64,000 nucleotides of DNA from Mesoterricola sediminis (GCF_030295425.1 NZ_AP027081.1:4075001-4139000); one strand, 5' to 3'; shown: positions 1 to 8,901, numbered from the stretch's first letter. The notes: generated by a model from the sequence alone, not told the origin. A program made the numbers and translations.

Positions 1-597
1 GTGGCGGCGGGCGCCTCCCACCTCTCCGTCTACCTGCTCGACCTGGACAAGGCCTGCCCCCTCAAGGCCCGCGTCGAGGACGGCAGCCTCGTCCTCCCCA
101 GCGACGACGAGGTCGCCGACGTCTTCGAGGCCCTGCAGCGGGAGCTGCCCGCCCTCGGCCTGGAGCCCTACGAGATCAGCAACTATGCCCGGCCCGGCGA
201 GGCCTCGCGCCACAACACCCGCTACTGGGAGCGCAGGCCCTACCTGGGGGTGGGACCGGGCGCCGCCTCCCACCTGGGCTCCCGGCGCTGGACGGAGACC
301 CCGGTCATCCAGGCCTGGGCGGAGGGCCGGGGCGAGCCGGAGGCGCAGGAGCTGGATGCCGCCGAGGCCCTGGCGGAAGTGCCCCTCCTGGGCCTGCGCA
401 TGCACCGCGGCGTCGACTGGGCCGCGCTGAGGGCCCGGGCCGAGGCGGAAAACCTCGTTCCCCTCGTGGACGCCTGGGAGGCCCGCATGCGCGCCTTCGC
501 CCGGGGCGGCCTCCTGGAATGGGACGGCCCGCGGCTGAGGTTCACCCCGCGGGGCATGCTGGTGAGCAACGGCGTGCTCCAGACATTCGTGGGCTGA
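1..597 (+). CDS. hemW: HemW-like radical SAM protein, C-terminal part
   Basis: The gene is cut by the left window edge, and only the last 198 codons are present. The retained part has the hallmark block of the HemW/HemN-like family, with YEISNYARPG, RHNTRYW and LGVGPGAASH at about residues 57-92. A winged-helix-like C-terminal domain follows, in which substrate or heme binding is thought to occur. The radical SAM CxxxCxxC motif would lie upstream, outside the window. HemW proteins act in heme handling (heme chaperone) and are often misannotated as oxygen-independent coproporphyrinogen oxidase. The stop codon lies 1 bp before the convergent stop of the DUF2339 gene. The family call is firm; heme chaperone rather than oxidase is inferred from family knowledge. 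Confidence 0.88.
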   Translation: MAAGASHLSVYLLDLDKACPLKARVEDGSLVLPSDDEVADVFEALQRELPALGLEPYEISNYARPGEASRHNTRYWERRPYLGVGPGAASHLGSRRWTETPVIQAWAEGRGEPEAQELDAAEALAEVPLLGLRMHRGVDWAALRARAEAENLVPLVDAWEARMRAFARGGLLEWDGPRLRFTPRGMLVSNGVLQTFVG

Positions 598-598
598 T

Positions 599-3500
599 TC
601 AGGCCTCCGGACCTCCCCGCAGCACGAAGCGCTGCAGGATCACCGCCACCCCCGCCAGGCACACGGCGAGCCCCAGGAAGGAGGCGGCCTGGTACAGGCC
701 CCGCAGGTTGGAGAGATCCACCAGGAAGGCCTTGAGCACGGTGACGGTGAGCAGGGCGATCGCCGAGATCCGCGTCGCCCGGGAGCGCAGGACCACCCCG
801 GCCCCGAGGGCGACGATGGCGTAGACGCCCCACCCGATGGTGGTGGCCAGCCCCTCGGCCAGGGTCCCCCCCGTGAGGTTGAAGGCGAGGGCGCCGCCGG
901 CGCTGAAGGCGTCGGCGATCTCGATGTTGAGCAGGAGGAAGAGGAGGACGGCGCCGCCCGCGGGCAGGGCCCCGCGCAGGATGCGGAGGAGGCGATCGGG
1001 CGTCTCCCCGTCCCGCGCGAGGAGCCAGGCCCCCGCGAAGCAGCAGAGGGCGGGCACCAGGTAGGTGTAGAGGTACCAGTTGAACACCAGGATCTCGGCG
1101 CGCGGATGGTAGGTCAGCACCGCCGGGTTCAGGGCGAGGCGGACGAAGACCGCGGCGTAGAGCGCGGCGGCCCACAGGAGGAGCCCGCGATGGGGCACCC
1201 GCCGGTGGAGCCAGACCAGGGCCGCGGCCAGCAGGGCCCAGCCCAGGGTGATCCACTCCCGGTCCAGCTGGAGGGGGATCGCCACGGTGACGAAGGCCAG
1301 CACCACCGCGGCCGCGAGGGCCAGCGGGGTCCGGGACCCGCCGTCGCGCGCGAGGGCCCGGGCCCGGAGCACGTGCGGCGCGGTGAGGGCGGCCTGGGCC
1401 AGGGGCAGGAGGCCGATGGCGCCTTCGCACCCGAGGGTGCCCAGGGCGGGGCGGGCCGCGAGGAAGAAGACCGCGGACGCCAGGGCGAAGGCGATCCAGG
1501 GCAGGCGGTCCCGGCCCGCCTCCCGTTCCAGGAGGAGGGGGTTGAGCGCCTGGAGCAGGTAGAACGGCGCGGCCACGGCCAGCGCCTGCCAGGCCTGGGC
1601 CCGGGTCGGGCCGCCCCAGCCCAGCATCACGACGGCGCCGGCCGCCGCCAGGGCCACGGACCAGCCCTGGGCGCCGGTGCGGCGGGCCAGGACCAGGAGC
1701 CCCGCCGCCAGGAGGGCCTGGACCAGGACCTGCGCCGGCAGGAACGCCGCGGGCGCGACCTCCCGCAGGCAGAGGAGGGCCGCGAAGCCCCCGAGGAGGG
1801 CCAGGCCCGCCGTGAAGGGGAAGCCGGCGTCGCCCCGGGACCGGCCCGCCTCGAAGGTGGCGAAGGCGCCGGCGCCGAAGCCCAGCGCCGCCCAGGGGGC
1901 GATCCCCAGGTGGGCGGGGGGCGCGAAGCAGATCCAGGCGCCCAGCACGAGCTGGGCCCCCAGGAACCCGCCCGCGGCGAGGGCGCCGAGGCCGGTCCGG
2001 AGGGAGGCCGCCGCGGCCCCGGCCGCCAGCAGGGCCAGGGATGCGACCACGAGCCCGGGCCCGGGCTGGATGTGGCCGTCCGCCGCGATCGCCAGCACGA
2101 TGAGCAGGGGCGCCAGCCCCAGGAAGCCCTCCAGGCGCGGCCCCGCGGGCCAGGCGCGGACGGCGCCGCGGCCGGGGAGGGCCGGAACCCCCAGGAGGAC
2201 GAGGCCGGTGGCGACGCAGGCCCCCAGGGCGCCGGGGGCCGTGTCCGCGGCGCCGTACCGGCCGGTCCAGGCCGCGAGGCCCGCCACGGCCCCCACGGCC
2301 GCGATGCGCCAGACCCAGCCTTCCGAGAACCGGAGCGCGTGGGCGCCGCAGAGGGCCAGCCCCGCGAGGGCCGCGGCCGGCAGGAGGAGGTCCCCGCCTC
2401 CGGGGGCCAGGGCCGCCAGGGCCGGGTACACGAAGCCGAGGAGCGGCGCCGCGAAGACCGCGAGCCGGCCGGAGCCCGCCAGGGGCCGGGTGCCGGGGAT
2501 CCGGACCTCCGCGAGGGGCGCCGCCAGGTAGAGGGCCTGGAACGCCAGGACGAAGCCCAGGATCCAGGGCCAGGCTCCGGGCTGCCAGCTCACCGAGATC
2601 CAGGCGGCCCAGACCGCCAGCACGGCGCCCGCGCCCAGGGCGTGGAGCCACGCCGGGCCTCGCGCGAGGGCCATGACCGCCAGCCCCGCGGCCACCAGGA
2701 GGAGGAACCCGAACATCAGGCCCGGGTGGCGGCCGTAGGCGGGCTCCAGGGCCAGCGTCAGCGCGAAGAGGAGGGGCGGCACCGCCGAGAGGGCCGCCAC
2801 GAGGCGGAAGAGGGGGGGCTGCCCCTCCCGGTCCCGGCCCGTCAGGATCACCGTCCCGAAGCCCAGCACGGGGAACAGGAGGAAGATGGCCGACCCGGTC
2901 CCGAGCTTGCTCTCGTCCAGGAACCGGATGACCCAGCCCAGCTGGTAGCCCGCGGTGAGGACGAGGGAGAGGGCGCCCAGGAAGGGCCAGCCCCGGCGGT
3001 GGGCGGCCCAGCCCAGCCCCACGTTGAGGAGGGCCAGGTAGCCGAAGAGGGTCGCCGGGTGGTCCTGGCCCGAGGCCAGCAGCACCGGCGTGGCGAAGGC
3101 CCCCAGGAGGCCGAGGAGGGCCACCGCCACGGAATCCCGCCGGATCGCGAGCCCCACCGCCGCGGCCGCCGTCAGGGCCATCAGCGGGAACGCCGCGGCG
3201 GCCGGGAGGAGCTCCCAGAGGGTCGAGGCCGCGTAGAAGGTGGCGAAGAGGGTGGCGGCCCCCGCCGCCCCCAGGGCCTCCGACGTGACCCGGTAGGCCC
3301 GGGCCCAGCGGGTCTCGCAGCCCACCAGGAGGCCCAGGCCCACCCCGATCCCGATCGCCATCCGCACCGGCGGGCTGAGCCAGCCGTGCTCGATGCTGTA
3401 GCGCAGGAACGCGATGGCGGCCACGAGGAGGGCGACCCCGGCCACGAAGGAGAAGAGCCGGACCCCGACCAGGCCCTCCCAGTCGAAGCCCGGCGCGGGG

Positions 3501-3991
3501 GCGGGAGCCGGGTTCCGGACGGGGGCGGGGACCGGACCCGGCGCCTGGGCGCGGGCCTGGACCGGCGCGGCTGCCGGGACCGGGGAGGGAACGGGAGCGG
3601 AGGCCGGGACCGGAGCCTGGGCGGGCGCGGCCGGCGGCGGAGGCAGCTCCCGGATCCACGCGGGCACCTCGACCTCCACCGTGTCGTCCAGGCCGCGGAC
3701 CTTGGGCGCCGGCGCGGCCGGGAGCCCCGGGAATGGCGCCGCGGCGCGGGGCGCCGGGGACGGCGTGGCGGCGGGGACCGCCGGGGACGGCGTGGCGGCG
3801 GGGACCGCCGGGGACGGCGTGGCGGCGGAGGCCGCCGGGGACGGCGCCGCGGCGGGGGGCGGCAGGGGGCGCCGGAGCCGCGCCACCTCGGCCTCGAGGG
3901 CCCCGAGGCGCTCCAGGATCGCCCGCTCCCGGCGCATGAGGGCCTCCCACGCGATCCACGCCCCGGCCACGGCAATGAGCAGGTAGAGCAA
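599..3991 (-). CDS. DUF2339 multi-pass membrane protein
   Basis: This is an 1130-residue protein. It starts with a hydrophobic N-terminal helix (MLYLLIAVAGAWIAWEALM), then a short coiled-coil-like stretch (about residues 20-42). A long Pro/Ala linker follows to about residue 175, with a nine-residue repeat of the ATPSPAVPA type. The rest consists of roughly two dozen hydrophobic segments. This layout (coil, low-complexity linker, large polytopic core starting with a FDWEGLVGVRLFSFVAGVAL-like motif) is characteristic of DUF2339 proteins, whose function is unknown. It is transcribed convergently to hemW and divergently from the proline iminopeptidase gene. No catalytic motif was recognised. Confidence 0.85.
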   Translation of the reverse strand: MLYLLIAVAGAWIAWEALMRRERAILERLGALEAEVARLRRPLPPPAAAPSPAASAATPSPAVPAATPSPAVPAATPSPAPRAAAPFPGLPAAPAPKVRGLDDTVEVEVPAWIRELPPPPAAPAQAPVPASAPVPSPVPAAAPVQARAQAPGPVPAPVRNPAPAPAPGFDWEGLVGVRLFSFVAGVALLVAAIAFLRYSIEHGWLSPPVRMAIGIGVGLGLLVGCETRWARAYRVTSEALGAAGAATLFATFYAASTLWELLPAAAAFPLMALTAAAAVGLAIRRDSVAVALLGLLGAFATPVLLASGQDHPATLFGYLALLNVGLGWAAHRRGWPFLGALSLVLTAGYQLGWVIRFLDESKLGTGSAIFLLFPVLGFGTVILTGRDREGQPPLFRLVAALSAVPPLLFALTLALEPAYGRHPGLMFGFLLLVAAGLAVMALARGPAWLHALGAGAVLAVWAAWISVSWQPGAWPWILGFVLAFQALYLAAPLAEVRIPGTRPLAGSGRLAVFAAPLLGFVYPALAALAPGGGDLLLPAAALAGLALCGAHALRFSEGWVWRIAAVGAVAGLAAWTGRYGAADTAPGALGACVATGLVLLGVPALPGRGAVRAWPAGPRLEGFLGLAPLLIVLAIAADGHIQPGPGLVVASLALLAAGAAAASLRTGLGALAAGGFLGAQLVLGAWICFAPPAHLGIAPWAALGFGAGAFATFEAGRSRGDAGFPFTAGLALLGGFAALLCLREVAPAAFLPAQVLVQALLAAGLLVLARRTGAQGWSVALAAAGAVVMLGWGGPTRAQAWQALAVAAPFYLLQALNPLLLEREAGRDRLPWIAFALASAVFFLAARPALGTLGCEGAIGLLPLAQAALTAPHVLRARALARDGGSRTPLALAAAVVLAFVTVAIPLQLDREWITLGWALLAAALVWLHRRVPHRGLLLWAAALYAAVFVRLALNPAVLTYHPRAEILVFNWYLYTYLVPALCCFAGAWLLARDGETPDRLLRILRGALPAGGAVLLFLLLNIEIADAFSAGGALAFNLTGGTLAEGLATTIGWGVYAIVALGAGVVLRSRATRISAIALLTVTVLKAFLVDLSNLRGLYQAASFLGLAVCLAGVAVILQRFVLRGGPEA
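3753..3860. repeat. 27-bp coding minisatellite, about four copies
   Basis: Near-identical 27-nt units start at 3753, 3780, 3807 and 3834. The first two are identical, and the last two diverge towards their ends. The unit length is a multiple of three, so on the minus strand it encodes tandem nine-residue Ala/Pro/Thr/Ser/Val repeats in the linker of the DUF2339 protein without breaking the frame. Confidence 0.9.
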
Positions 3992-4092
3992 GCCTCACCT
4001 CGACATGATTTGAAATTGCAAACCACTATAACGGAACCCCTGGCCCGCGGTCCGGCATCTAAGGGGGCAGGACCATCCCCGAAGGAGCACGC

Positions 4093-5067
4093 ATGCCCGC
4101 CCATCCCGCCAAGGATCCCCAGACCTGGCTGTATCCCCCCATCGAGCCCTACGCCACGGGGCGGCTCCGGGTCTCCGACGTGCACGAGCTGTACTACGAG
4201 GAGAGCGGCAACCCCCAGGGGCGGCCCGTGGTGTTCCTGCACGGGGGGCCGGGCGGCGGCAGCGACCCCAAGCAGCGGCGGTTCTTCCATCCCGACAAGT
4301 ACCGCATCGTGAACTTCGACCAGCGGGGCTGCGGCCAGAGCACCCCCCACGCCTGCCTGGAGGCGAACACCACCTGGGACCTGGTGGAGGACATCGAGCG
4401 GCTCCGGACGCACCTGGGCATCGCGCGCTGGCAGGTCTTCGGGGGGTCCTGGGGCTCCACCCTGGCCCTGGCCTACGCGGAGAAGCACCCGGAGGCCTGC
4501 ACCGAACTCGTGCTCCGGGGCATCTTCCTCCTGCGCCGCCAGGAGATCGACTGGTTCTACCAGCGGGGGGCCAGCGTGCTCTACCCCGACGCCTGGGAGG
4601 CCTACGAGGCCGCCATCCCCCCCGCGGAGCGGGGCGACTTCCTCGCCGCCTACCACCGCCGCCTGACGAGCCCCGACGCCGCGGTCCGCCTCGCGGCCGC
4701 CAAGGCCTGGAGCACCTGGGAGGGGAGCACGAGCCGCCTCCTGCCCGACGCGGACTTCACCGGCCACTTCGGGGAGGACGAGTTCGCCCTCGCCTTCGCC
4801 CGGATCGAGTGCCACTACTTCGCCAACCACGGCTGGCTGGATCCCGAGGACCAGCTCCTGCGGGACGTGGACCGCATCCGCCACCTCCCCGCCGTCATCG
4901 TCCAGGGCCGCTACGACGTCGTCTGCCCCATGGAGAGCGCCTGGGCCCTGCACCGCGCCTGGCCCGAGGCCGACTTCGTCATCACCCCCGACAGCGGCCA
5001 CAGCGCCTTCGATCCCCCCAACAGCCGCGCCCTCGTCGCCGCCACCGACCGGTTCGCGGGCCTCTGA
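4093..5067 (+). CDS. pip: Proline iminopeptidase (alpha/beta hydrolase, S33)
   Basis: This 324-residue cytoplasmic alpha/beta hydrolase would release N-terminal proline from peptides. The oxyanion-hole segment HGGPGGG is at about residues 50-56, the conserved DQRGCGQS follows near 76-83, and the nucleophile elbow GGSWGS with the catalytic Ser is at about 117-122. A late Asp (GRYDVVCP, about 274) and His (DSGHSAF) complete the triad. Length and motifs match bacterial prolyl aminopeptidases. The ATG at 4093 has AAGGAG just upstream (4081-4086). It stands alone, divergent from the DUF2339 gene, and ends 10 bp before the convergent ThiE-like gene. Confidence 0.93.
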   Translation: MPAHPAKDPQTWLYPPIEPYATGRLRVSDVHELYYEESGNPQGRPVVFLHGGPGGGSDPKQRRFFHPDKYRIVNFDQRGCGQSTPHACLEANTTWDLVEDIERLRTHLGIARWQVFGGSWGSTLALAYAEKHPEACTELVLRGIFLLRRQEIDWFYQRGASVLYPDAWEAYEAAIPPAERGDFLAAYHRRLTSPDAAVRLAAAKAWSTWEGSTSRLLPDADFTGHFGEDEFALAFARIECHYFANHGWLDPEDQLLRDVDRIRHLPAVIVQGRYDVVCPMESAWALHRAWPEADFVITPDSGHSAFDPPNSRALVAATDRFAGL

Positions 5068-5077
5068 GGGGCCGCCC

Positions 5078-5650
5078 CTACCGGGGCTCCGCCCAGCTCG
5101 CCCGCAGCGCCCGCACCGCGGCCCCGGGATCCGGGGCCGCCCAGAGGGCGCGGATCAGGGCCACGCCATCCAGGCGCGGGTGGCGCAGGGACCCCGCGTT
5201 GGCGGGGTCGATGCCCCCCAGGGCCAGGACGCGGAAGGCCCCCCGCGGCAGCCCGTCCAGGACCCGACGCAGGCCCGCCGGGCCCCAGGGGGGGTTCTTT
5301 CCGGGCACGGGGTAGACGGGGGAGAGGATCAGCTGGCGCGCCCCGCGCCGCGCGGCCACCTGGGCCGGATCGTGCACCGGCCGGGACAGGGGCACCCGGG
5401 CGGGGTCCACCTCCGGGTAGGCCTCGGGCGCGTGGAGGCCGCACCCCGCGAGGAGGGCCACGTCGAGGCGGCCGTTCACCCATACCTCCAGGTCGGGCCA
5501 GCCGGCGCGGAGCCACCGGGCCGCCCGCAGCAGGTCCCCCGCCTCGAGGCCGGGCTCCCGGATCATGAGGGCGTCCACGCCCGAGGCCGCGACCCGGGCC
5601 CAGCGCGCGGGCGCGAAGCCCTCGCCGGGGGAGATGGCCAGGATGTGCAT
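5078..5650 (-). CDS. Thiamine phosphate synthase (ThiE/TenI)-like protein
   Basis: This 190-residue TIM-barrel protein resembles the ThiE/TenI family. It has WVNGRLDVALLAGCGLHAPE in place of the ThiE strand VNDRxDLAxxxGADGVHLGQ, LSPVYPVPGKNPPWGP in place of the GPIFPTxTK loop, and the phosphate-binding LALGGIDPANA. It is slightly shorter than typical ThiE (about 210), and the HLGQxDxP signature is weak, so it may be TenI-like or a non-canonical ThiE. The ATG at 5650 lies 5 bp after the stop of the upstream 5'-nucleotidase-like gene, so the two are probably co-transcribed. No other thiamine gene is in the window. Confidence 0.75.
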   Translation of the reverse strand: MHILAISPGEGFAPARWARVAASGVDALMIREPGLEAGDLLRAARWLRAGWPDLEVWVNGRLDVALLAGCGLHAPEAYPEVDPARVPLSRPVHDPAQVAARRGARQLILSPVYPVPGKNPPWGPAGLRRVLDGLPRGAFRVLALGGIDPANAGSLRHPRLDGVALIRALWAAPDPGAAVRALRASWAEPR

Positions 5651-5655
5651 GGCGG

Positions 5656-7260
5656 CTAGGGCTGCTGGGCGAGCACCCGCTCCCGGTCCAGGGCGGGGAT
5701 GATCCGCCAGGTGTCCACGGTGCCCACCGACAGGCTGGGCTTGGCGAGGACGTGGGCGAGGAGGAGGTTGCGCAGGGGTTCGGCGGTCACGGCCTCCGGG
5801 CGGCCCTTCCAGCCCATGGCTTCCACATAGCCGCCGGCCCCCGCCAGCCTGCGGGCGGGAAGGCCCAGGCTGAACACCTGGTCGTCCTTGACCGGCTTCC
5901 CCTGGACGGTGAGGGTGACCACCCGGGCGCCGGGTTCGCGGCTGATATCCAGGGCGTAGGTCACCCCCTCCAGGGTATCGAACTCGCCGGGGCCGCCCTG
6001 CCGGTTGAAGAGATCGGGGTGGTGGCTGTAGCTGAAGAACTTGGCCGCGTGCTCCAGGTAGGCCCGGAGCTGGCGGCCGGTGACCTGGATGCGCACGGCC
6101 GGATCGTCGGTGGGCGACAGCGCGTAGAACTGCCGGACCGAGGTGGGGCCCTTGGGGATGAACAGGGTCTTGGAAGGCGCCGGCACGGCGGTCACCTGGG
6201 CCCCGGTGGCCTGGCGCAGCACGGTGTGGAGGAGGTGGGCCAGGGGGGTGTCCTCCATGCGGCCCCACCGCCCGTCCAGGTCCGTGGCCAGCTGGGTGGC
6301 CAGGGTGTCCAGGTAGGCGTCCGTGAAGGCGCGCAGCTCCGCGGTGGCCTGGAGGACCCCCGGGTCCGGCTCCAGGTCCGCGGCGGGGCGCTCCAGGCGG
6401 GTGGCCACGGCGCCCACCTCCCAGCGGCCGCGGGCCCGGCGGAGGGTCAGATCGGCGACGGCCACGGCGGCCCCGCGGGACCCGGGCTGGAGGACGGGCA
6501 CTCCGCCGGGGTGGGCCTGGGTGAGGACGCCGGTGTGCCCGGCCAGGATGAGATCGATGCCCTTCACCTGCTGGGCCAGGCAAGCTGACGGGCTTTCCGG
6601 GTCCCCGGCGCAGGTCTCCGCCGCGCCGCCGTGGAGGGCCACGATGACCACGTCCACCTTCTCCTTCTGGCGGAGGACCGGGACCATCTCCTTGGCGCAG
6701 GCCACCGGATCCTCGACGACCAGGCCTTCGAGGGGATCGGGCAGGGCCGGACGCGGGCGCGCCACCAGGCCGAGGATGGCCACCTGGACGCCGGCCACCT
6801 CCACCTTCTGGTAGGGGGTGAAGGCCAGCTTGCCGGTGGCGGCGAAGCGCACGTTGGCGGCCAGCCAAGGGAACTTGGCCTGCTCTTCCATGGCCCGGAT
6901 CTGCTTGAAGCCGCCCATGAGCTCCAGGTGGCCCACCGTCATGGCGGTGGCCCCCAGGCCGTTGAGGACGGCGGTGACCGGCTCGGGGCGGTCCGGGTGC
7001 AGGCGCGACCACACGTAGGCCATGGGGGAGCCTCCCGTGCCGTCGCCGCAATCCACCAGCAGGCTGTCCGGAACCTCCGCCTTAAGCAGCCGGACGAGGG
7101 TGCCCAGCCGGGCCCAGCCGCCGGGGACGGGGGCCAGGGTGAAGGGGTCCTGGGGCAGGACCTGGGCCTTCAGGTCGGAGGTGCCCAGGATGCGGATCCG
7201 GGCCTCCTGGGCCTGGAGGCCGAGGACGCACAGAAGGACGCAGAAGCAGCGGGACAGCAT
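5656..7260 (-). CDS. Exported 5'-nucleotidase-family protein with degenerate metal site
   Basis: This 534-residue protein has a signal-like N-terminus (MLSRCFCVLLCVLGLQAQ). It is built like UshA/5'-nucleotidase: an N-terminal metallophosphoesterase domain (about 20-260) and a C-terminal nucleotide-binding domain (about 290-500, with GEFDTLEGVTYALDIS well conserved). The metal/catalytic motifs are eroded. The first is TSDLKA where family members have TNDxH. The GD of VDCGDG is kept. GHLELMGG replaces GNHEFDxG, losing the metal Asn and catalytic His. ALHGG is kept. GHTG replaces GHTH/GHSQ. The family is clear from the architecture, but phosphatase activity is doubtful. It probably forms an operon with the ThiE-like gene 5 bp downstream. 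Confidence 0.82.
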   Translation of the reverse strand: MLSRCFCVLLCVLGLQAQEARIRILGTSDLKAQVLPQDPFTLAPVPGGWARLGTLVRLLKAEVPDSLLVDCGDGTGGSPMAYVWSRLHPDRPEPVTAVLNGLGATAMTVGHLELMGGFKQIRAMEEQAKFPWLAANVRFAATGKLAFTPYQKVEVAGVQVAILGLVARPRPALPDPLEGLVVEDPVACAKEMVPVLRQKEKVDVVIVALHGGAAETCAGDPESPSACLAQQVKGIDLILAGHTGVLTQAHPGGVPVLQPGSRGAAVAVADLTLRRARGRWEVGAVATRLERPAADLEPDPGVLQATAELRAFTDAYLDTLATQLATDLDGRWGRMEDTPLAHLLHTVLRQATGAQVTAVPAPSKTLFIPKGPTSVRQFYALSPTDDPAVRIQVTGRQLRAYLEHAAKFFSYSHHPDLFNRQGGPGEFDTLEGVTYALDISREPGARVVTLTVQGKPVKDDQVFSLGLPARRLAGAGGYVEAMGWKGRPEAVTAEPLRNLLLAHVLAKPSLSVGTVDTWRIIPALDRERVLAQQP

Positions 7261-7369
7261 GGGATCTTCCTTTGGACTTCTCCAGATTAACCCGGCCCCT
7301 TGGCCTTGAGCACTTTGCTTGGTCCGGCGACACTGAAGCGGTAGACTGAAGGTTCACCCAGGAGACCTC

Positions 7370-7831
7370 ATGCAAGAAGTTCAGATCAAGGCGCCCAAGC
7401 ACGAATTCACCCTGCTCTGCGACGACATCCGCCAGGAAGTTGGCGGCAAGACCAGCCTCATGGGCCTTTACGACCACCACATCGTCGTGCCCCAGGTGCC
7501 CTTCGTCCTCCCCAAGGTGTGCTTCTACACCCGCTTCTCCCGCATGGACGGCCAGTTCAAGTTCAGCTTCTCCATCGTCTCCCCCGGCGGTGAGCGCAAG
7601 GACATCATCCGCGACAGCGACGTCCAGATCCCCGAGGGCGCCAAGGAAGGCACCTTCAACGTCATCGCCTCCCCCTTCGAAGTGGGCGGCGAGGGCGTCT
7701 ACGAAGTGATCGTGGGCCTCACCAAGGGTGCCGACCGCTTCGAGTACATCTACAAGTTCGCCATCTCCGACGGCCAGCGCCTCCAGGCCGACTACGAGAA
7801 GGCCATGTCCGCCGCCCAGCAGGGCCAGTAG
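7370..7831 (+). CDS. Small DUF6941-like protein
   Basis: This 153-residue soluble protein of unknown function has no signal peptide. It resembles proteins labelled DUF6941, with an N-terminal LLCDDIRQEVGGKTSLMGLYDH stretch followed by a beta-rich body (FKFSFSIVSPGG, GVYEVIVGL) and a short polar C-terminal tail. The CDDIR-E-GGK-S-GLY pattern is what suggests the family; I recall it from annotation and could not check it. The ATG has an AGGAG (7360-7364) upstream. A strong hairpin (7851-7879) follows the stop codon and probably ends the transcript. Confidence 0.7.
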   Translation: MQEVQIKAPKHEFTLLCDDIRQEVGGKTSLMGLYDHHIVVPQVPFVLPKVCFYTRFSRMDGQFKFSFSIVSPGGERKDIIRDSDVQIPEGAKEGTFNVIASPFEVGGEGVYEVIVGLTKGADRFEYIYKFAISDGQRLQADYEKAMSAAQQGQ

Positions 7832-7850
7832 ACCCAGGCTTCTTTCCGCG

Positions 7851-7879
7851 ACAAGGGACGGATCGGATCCGTCCCTTGT
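7851..7879 (+). terminator. Perfect 14-bp inverted repeat between the DUF6941-like gene and thiF
   Basis: The arms at 7851-7864 and 7866-7879 are perfectly complementary, with one base between them, so a stem of about 11 bp with a small loop can form. It is followed by TTGTC rather than a long U run, so termination would be imperfect. The repeat ends 16 bp before the ATG of the ThiF-family gene, so it may also limit translation of that gene. Confidence 0.6.
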
Positions 7880-7895
7880 TGTCTATGATGGTGTC

Positions 7896-8897
7896 ATGTC
7901 CGATCGCTATGCCAAGCAGCGCATCTTCCTGGGTCCCCAGGCGGATACCCGGCTCCGCACGCGGCGGGTGGCCGTGGTGGGCGTCGGCGCCACGGGGAGC
8001 GTGATCGCCAGCTGGCTGGCGCGGGCCGGGGTGGGCCTGATCACCCTCATCGACCGCGACATCGTCGAGACCTCCAACCTCCAGCGCCAGATCCTCTTCC
8101 AGGAGCGGGACCTGTTCCGCCCCAAGGCCGAGGTGGCCGCGGCGCGCCTGCGCGAGGCCAATTCGGAGATCGACGTCATCCCGGCCGTCACCGACCTCAC
8201 CAGCGGCAACGCCCGGGAGCTCCTGGCGGGCTACGACCTGATCATGGACGGCACCGACAACTTCGAGGCCCGGTACCTCATCAACGACTACGCGATCCTC
8301 CACGGGACCCCCTGGGTCTACGCGGGGGCCATCGGCGGCGAGGGCCTCGTCTGGCCCATCCAGCCGCCCCGCACCCCCTGCCTCCGCTGCCTCATGGAGG
8401 AGCCCCCCCAGAGCGGCGACGTGGACACCTGCGACACCGCCGGCGTCCTGGGACCGGCCGTGGGCATCGTCGGCAGCTGGGCGGCCCTGGAGGGCCTCAA
8501 GCTCCTCACGGGGGAGGCGCCCCAGCCGGACCTGGCCCGGTTCGACTTCTGGCGGAACGAGCGCCAGTTCCTCACCCTTCCCGCGACCCGCTGCCGCTTC
8601 TGCACGGACCGGGTGACGGAGTTCCTGAACGCCCGGTGGACGGTGAAGGCCTCGCGCCTCTGCGGCCTCGACGGCGTCCAGATCCGGGTGAACCCCCCGG
8701 GCGCCCTCGACCTGGACGGGATCCGGACCCGGGTGGAGCGCCGGACCGGGAGCGCGTGGAAGCTGACCCCCCTCTCCCTGGCCGGCAAGGAGGGAGAGAT
8801 CTCCATCATGGTCTTCCGGGATGGCCGGGCCCTGTTCCACGGGGACATCACCCCCGAGCGGGCCCGTTCCTGGTACACCGAAGTCGTGGGATGCTGA
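7896..8897 (+). CDS. ThiF/MoeB/HesA-family E1-like adenylyltransferase
   Basis: This 333-residue protein would activate the C-terminus of a ubiquitin-like sulfur carrier (ThiS or MoaD type) with ATP. The nucleotide loop VVGVGATGS is at about residues 29-37, the catalytic Arg region SNLQRQILF near 66-74, and the conserved Asp in DGTDNFEAR near 120. The zinc-binding pairs CLRC (about 167) and CRFC (about 232) are present. The C-terminal 90 residues are not a rhodanese domain and are not recognised. The ATG at 7896 was chosen because homology starts there (MSDRYAKQRIF). No clear Shine-Dalgarno is visible and a hairpin lies just upstream. The stop is 4 bp before the FtsE-like gene. Confidence 0.9.
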   Translation: MSDRYAKQRIFLGPQADTRLRTRRVAVVGVGATGSVIASWLARAGVGLITLIDRDIVETSNLQRQILFQERDLFRPKAEVAAARLREANSEIDVIPAVTDLTSGNARELLAGYDLIMDGTDNFEARYLINDYAILHGTPWVYAGAIGGEGLVWPIQPPRTPCLRCLMEEPPQSGDVDTCDTAGVLGPAVGIVGSWAALEGLKLLTGEAPQPDLARFDFWRNERQFLTLPATRCRFCTDRVTEFLNARWTVKASRLCGLDGVQIRVNPPGALDLDGIRTRVERRTGSAWKLTPLSLAGKEGEISIMVFRDGRALFHGDITPERARSWYTEVVGC

Positions 8898-8901
8898 GCC
8901 G

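Noticed and set aside
3753-3860. CRISPR-like array
   Set aside because: Units are directly tandem without spacers and in frame with a protein linker; it is a coding minisatellite.
240-3998. Long open frame of 1252 codons on the minus strand overlapping hemW and DUF2339
   Set aside because: Arg/Gly/Pro-rich translation without domains, in a different frame of the DUF2339 gene; a high-GC shadow.
1106-4312. 1068-codon antisense frame across DUF2339
   Set aside because: Gln/Gly/Arg-rich composition and overlap with two well-supported genes; high-GC antisense frame lacking stops.
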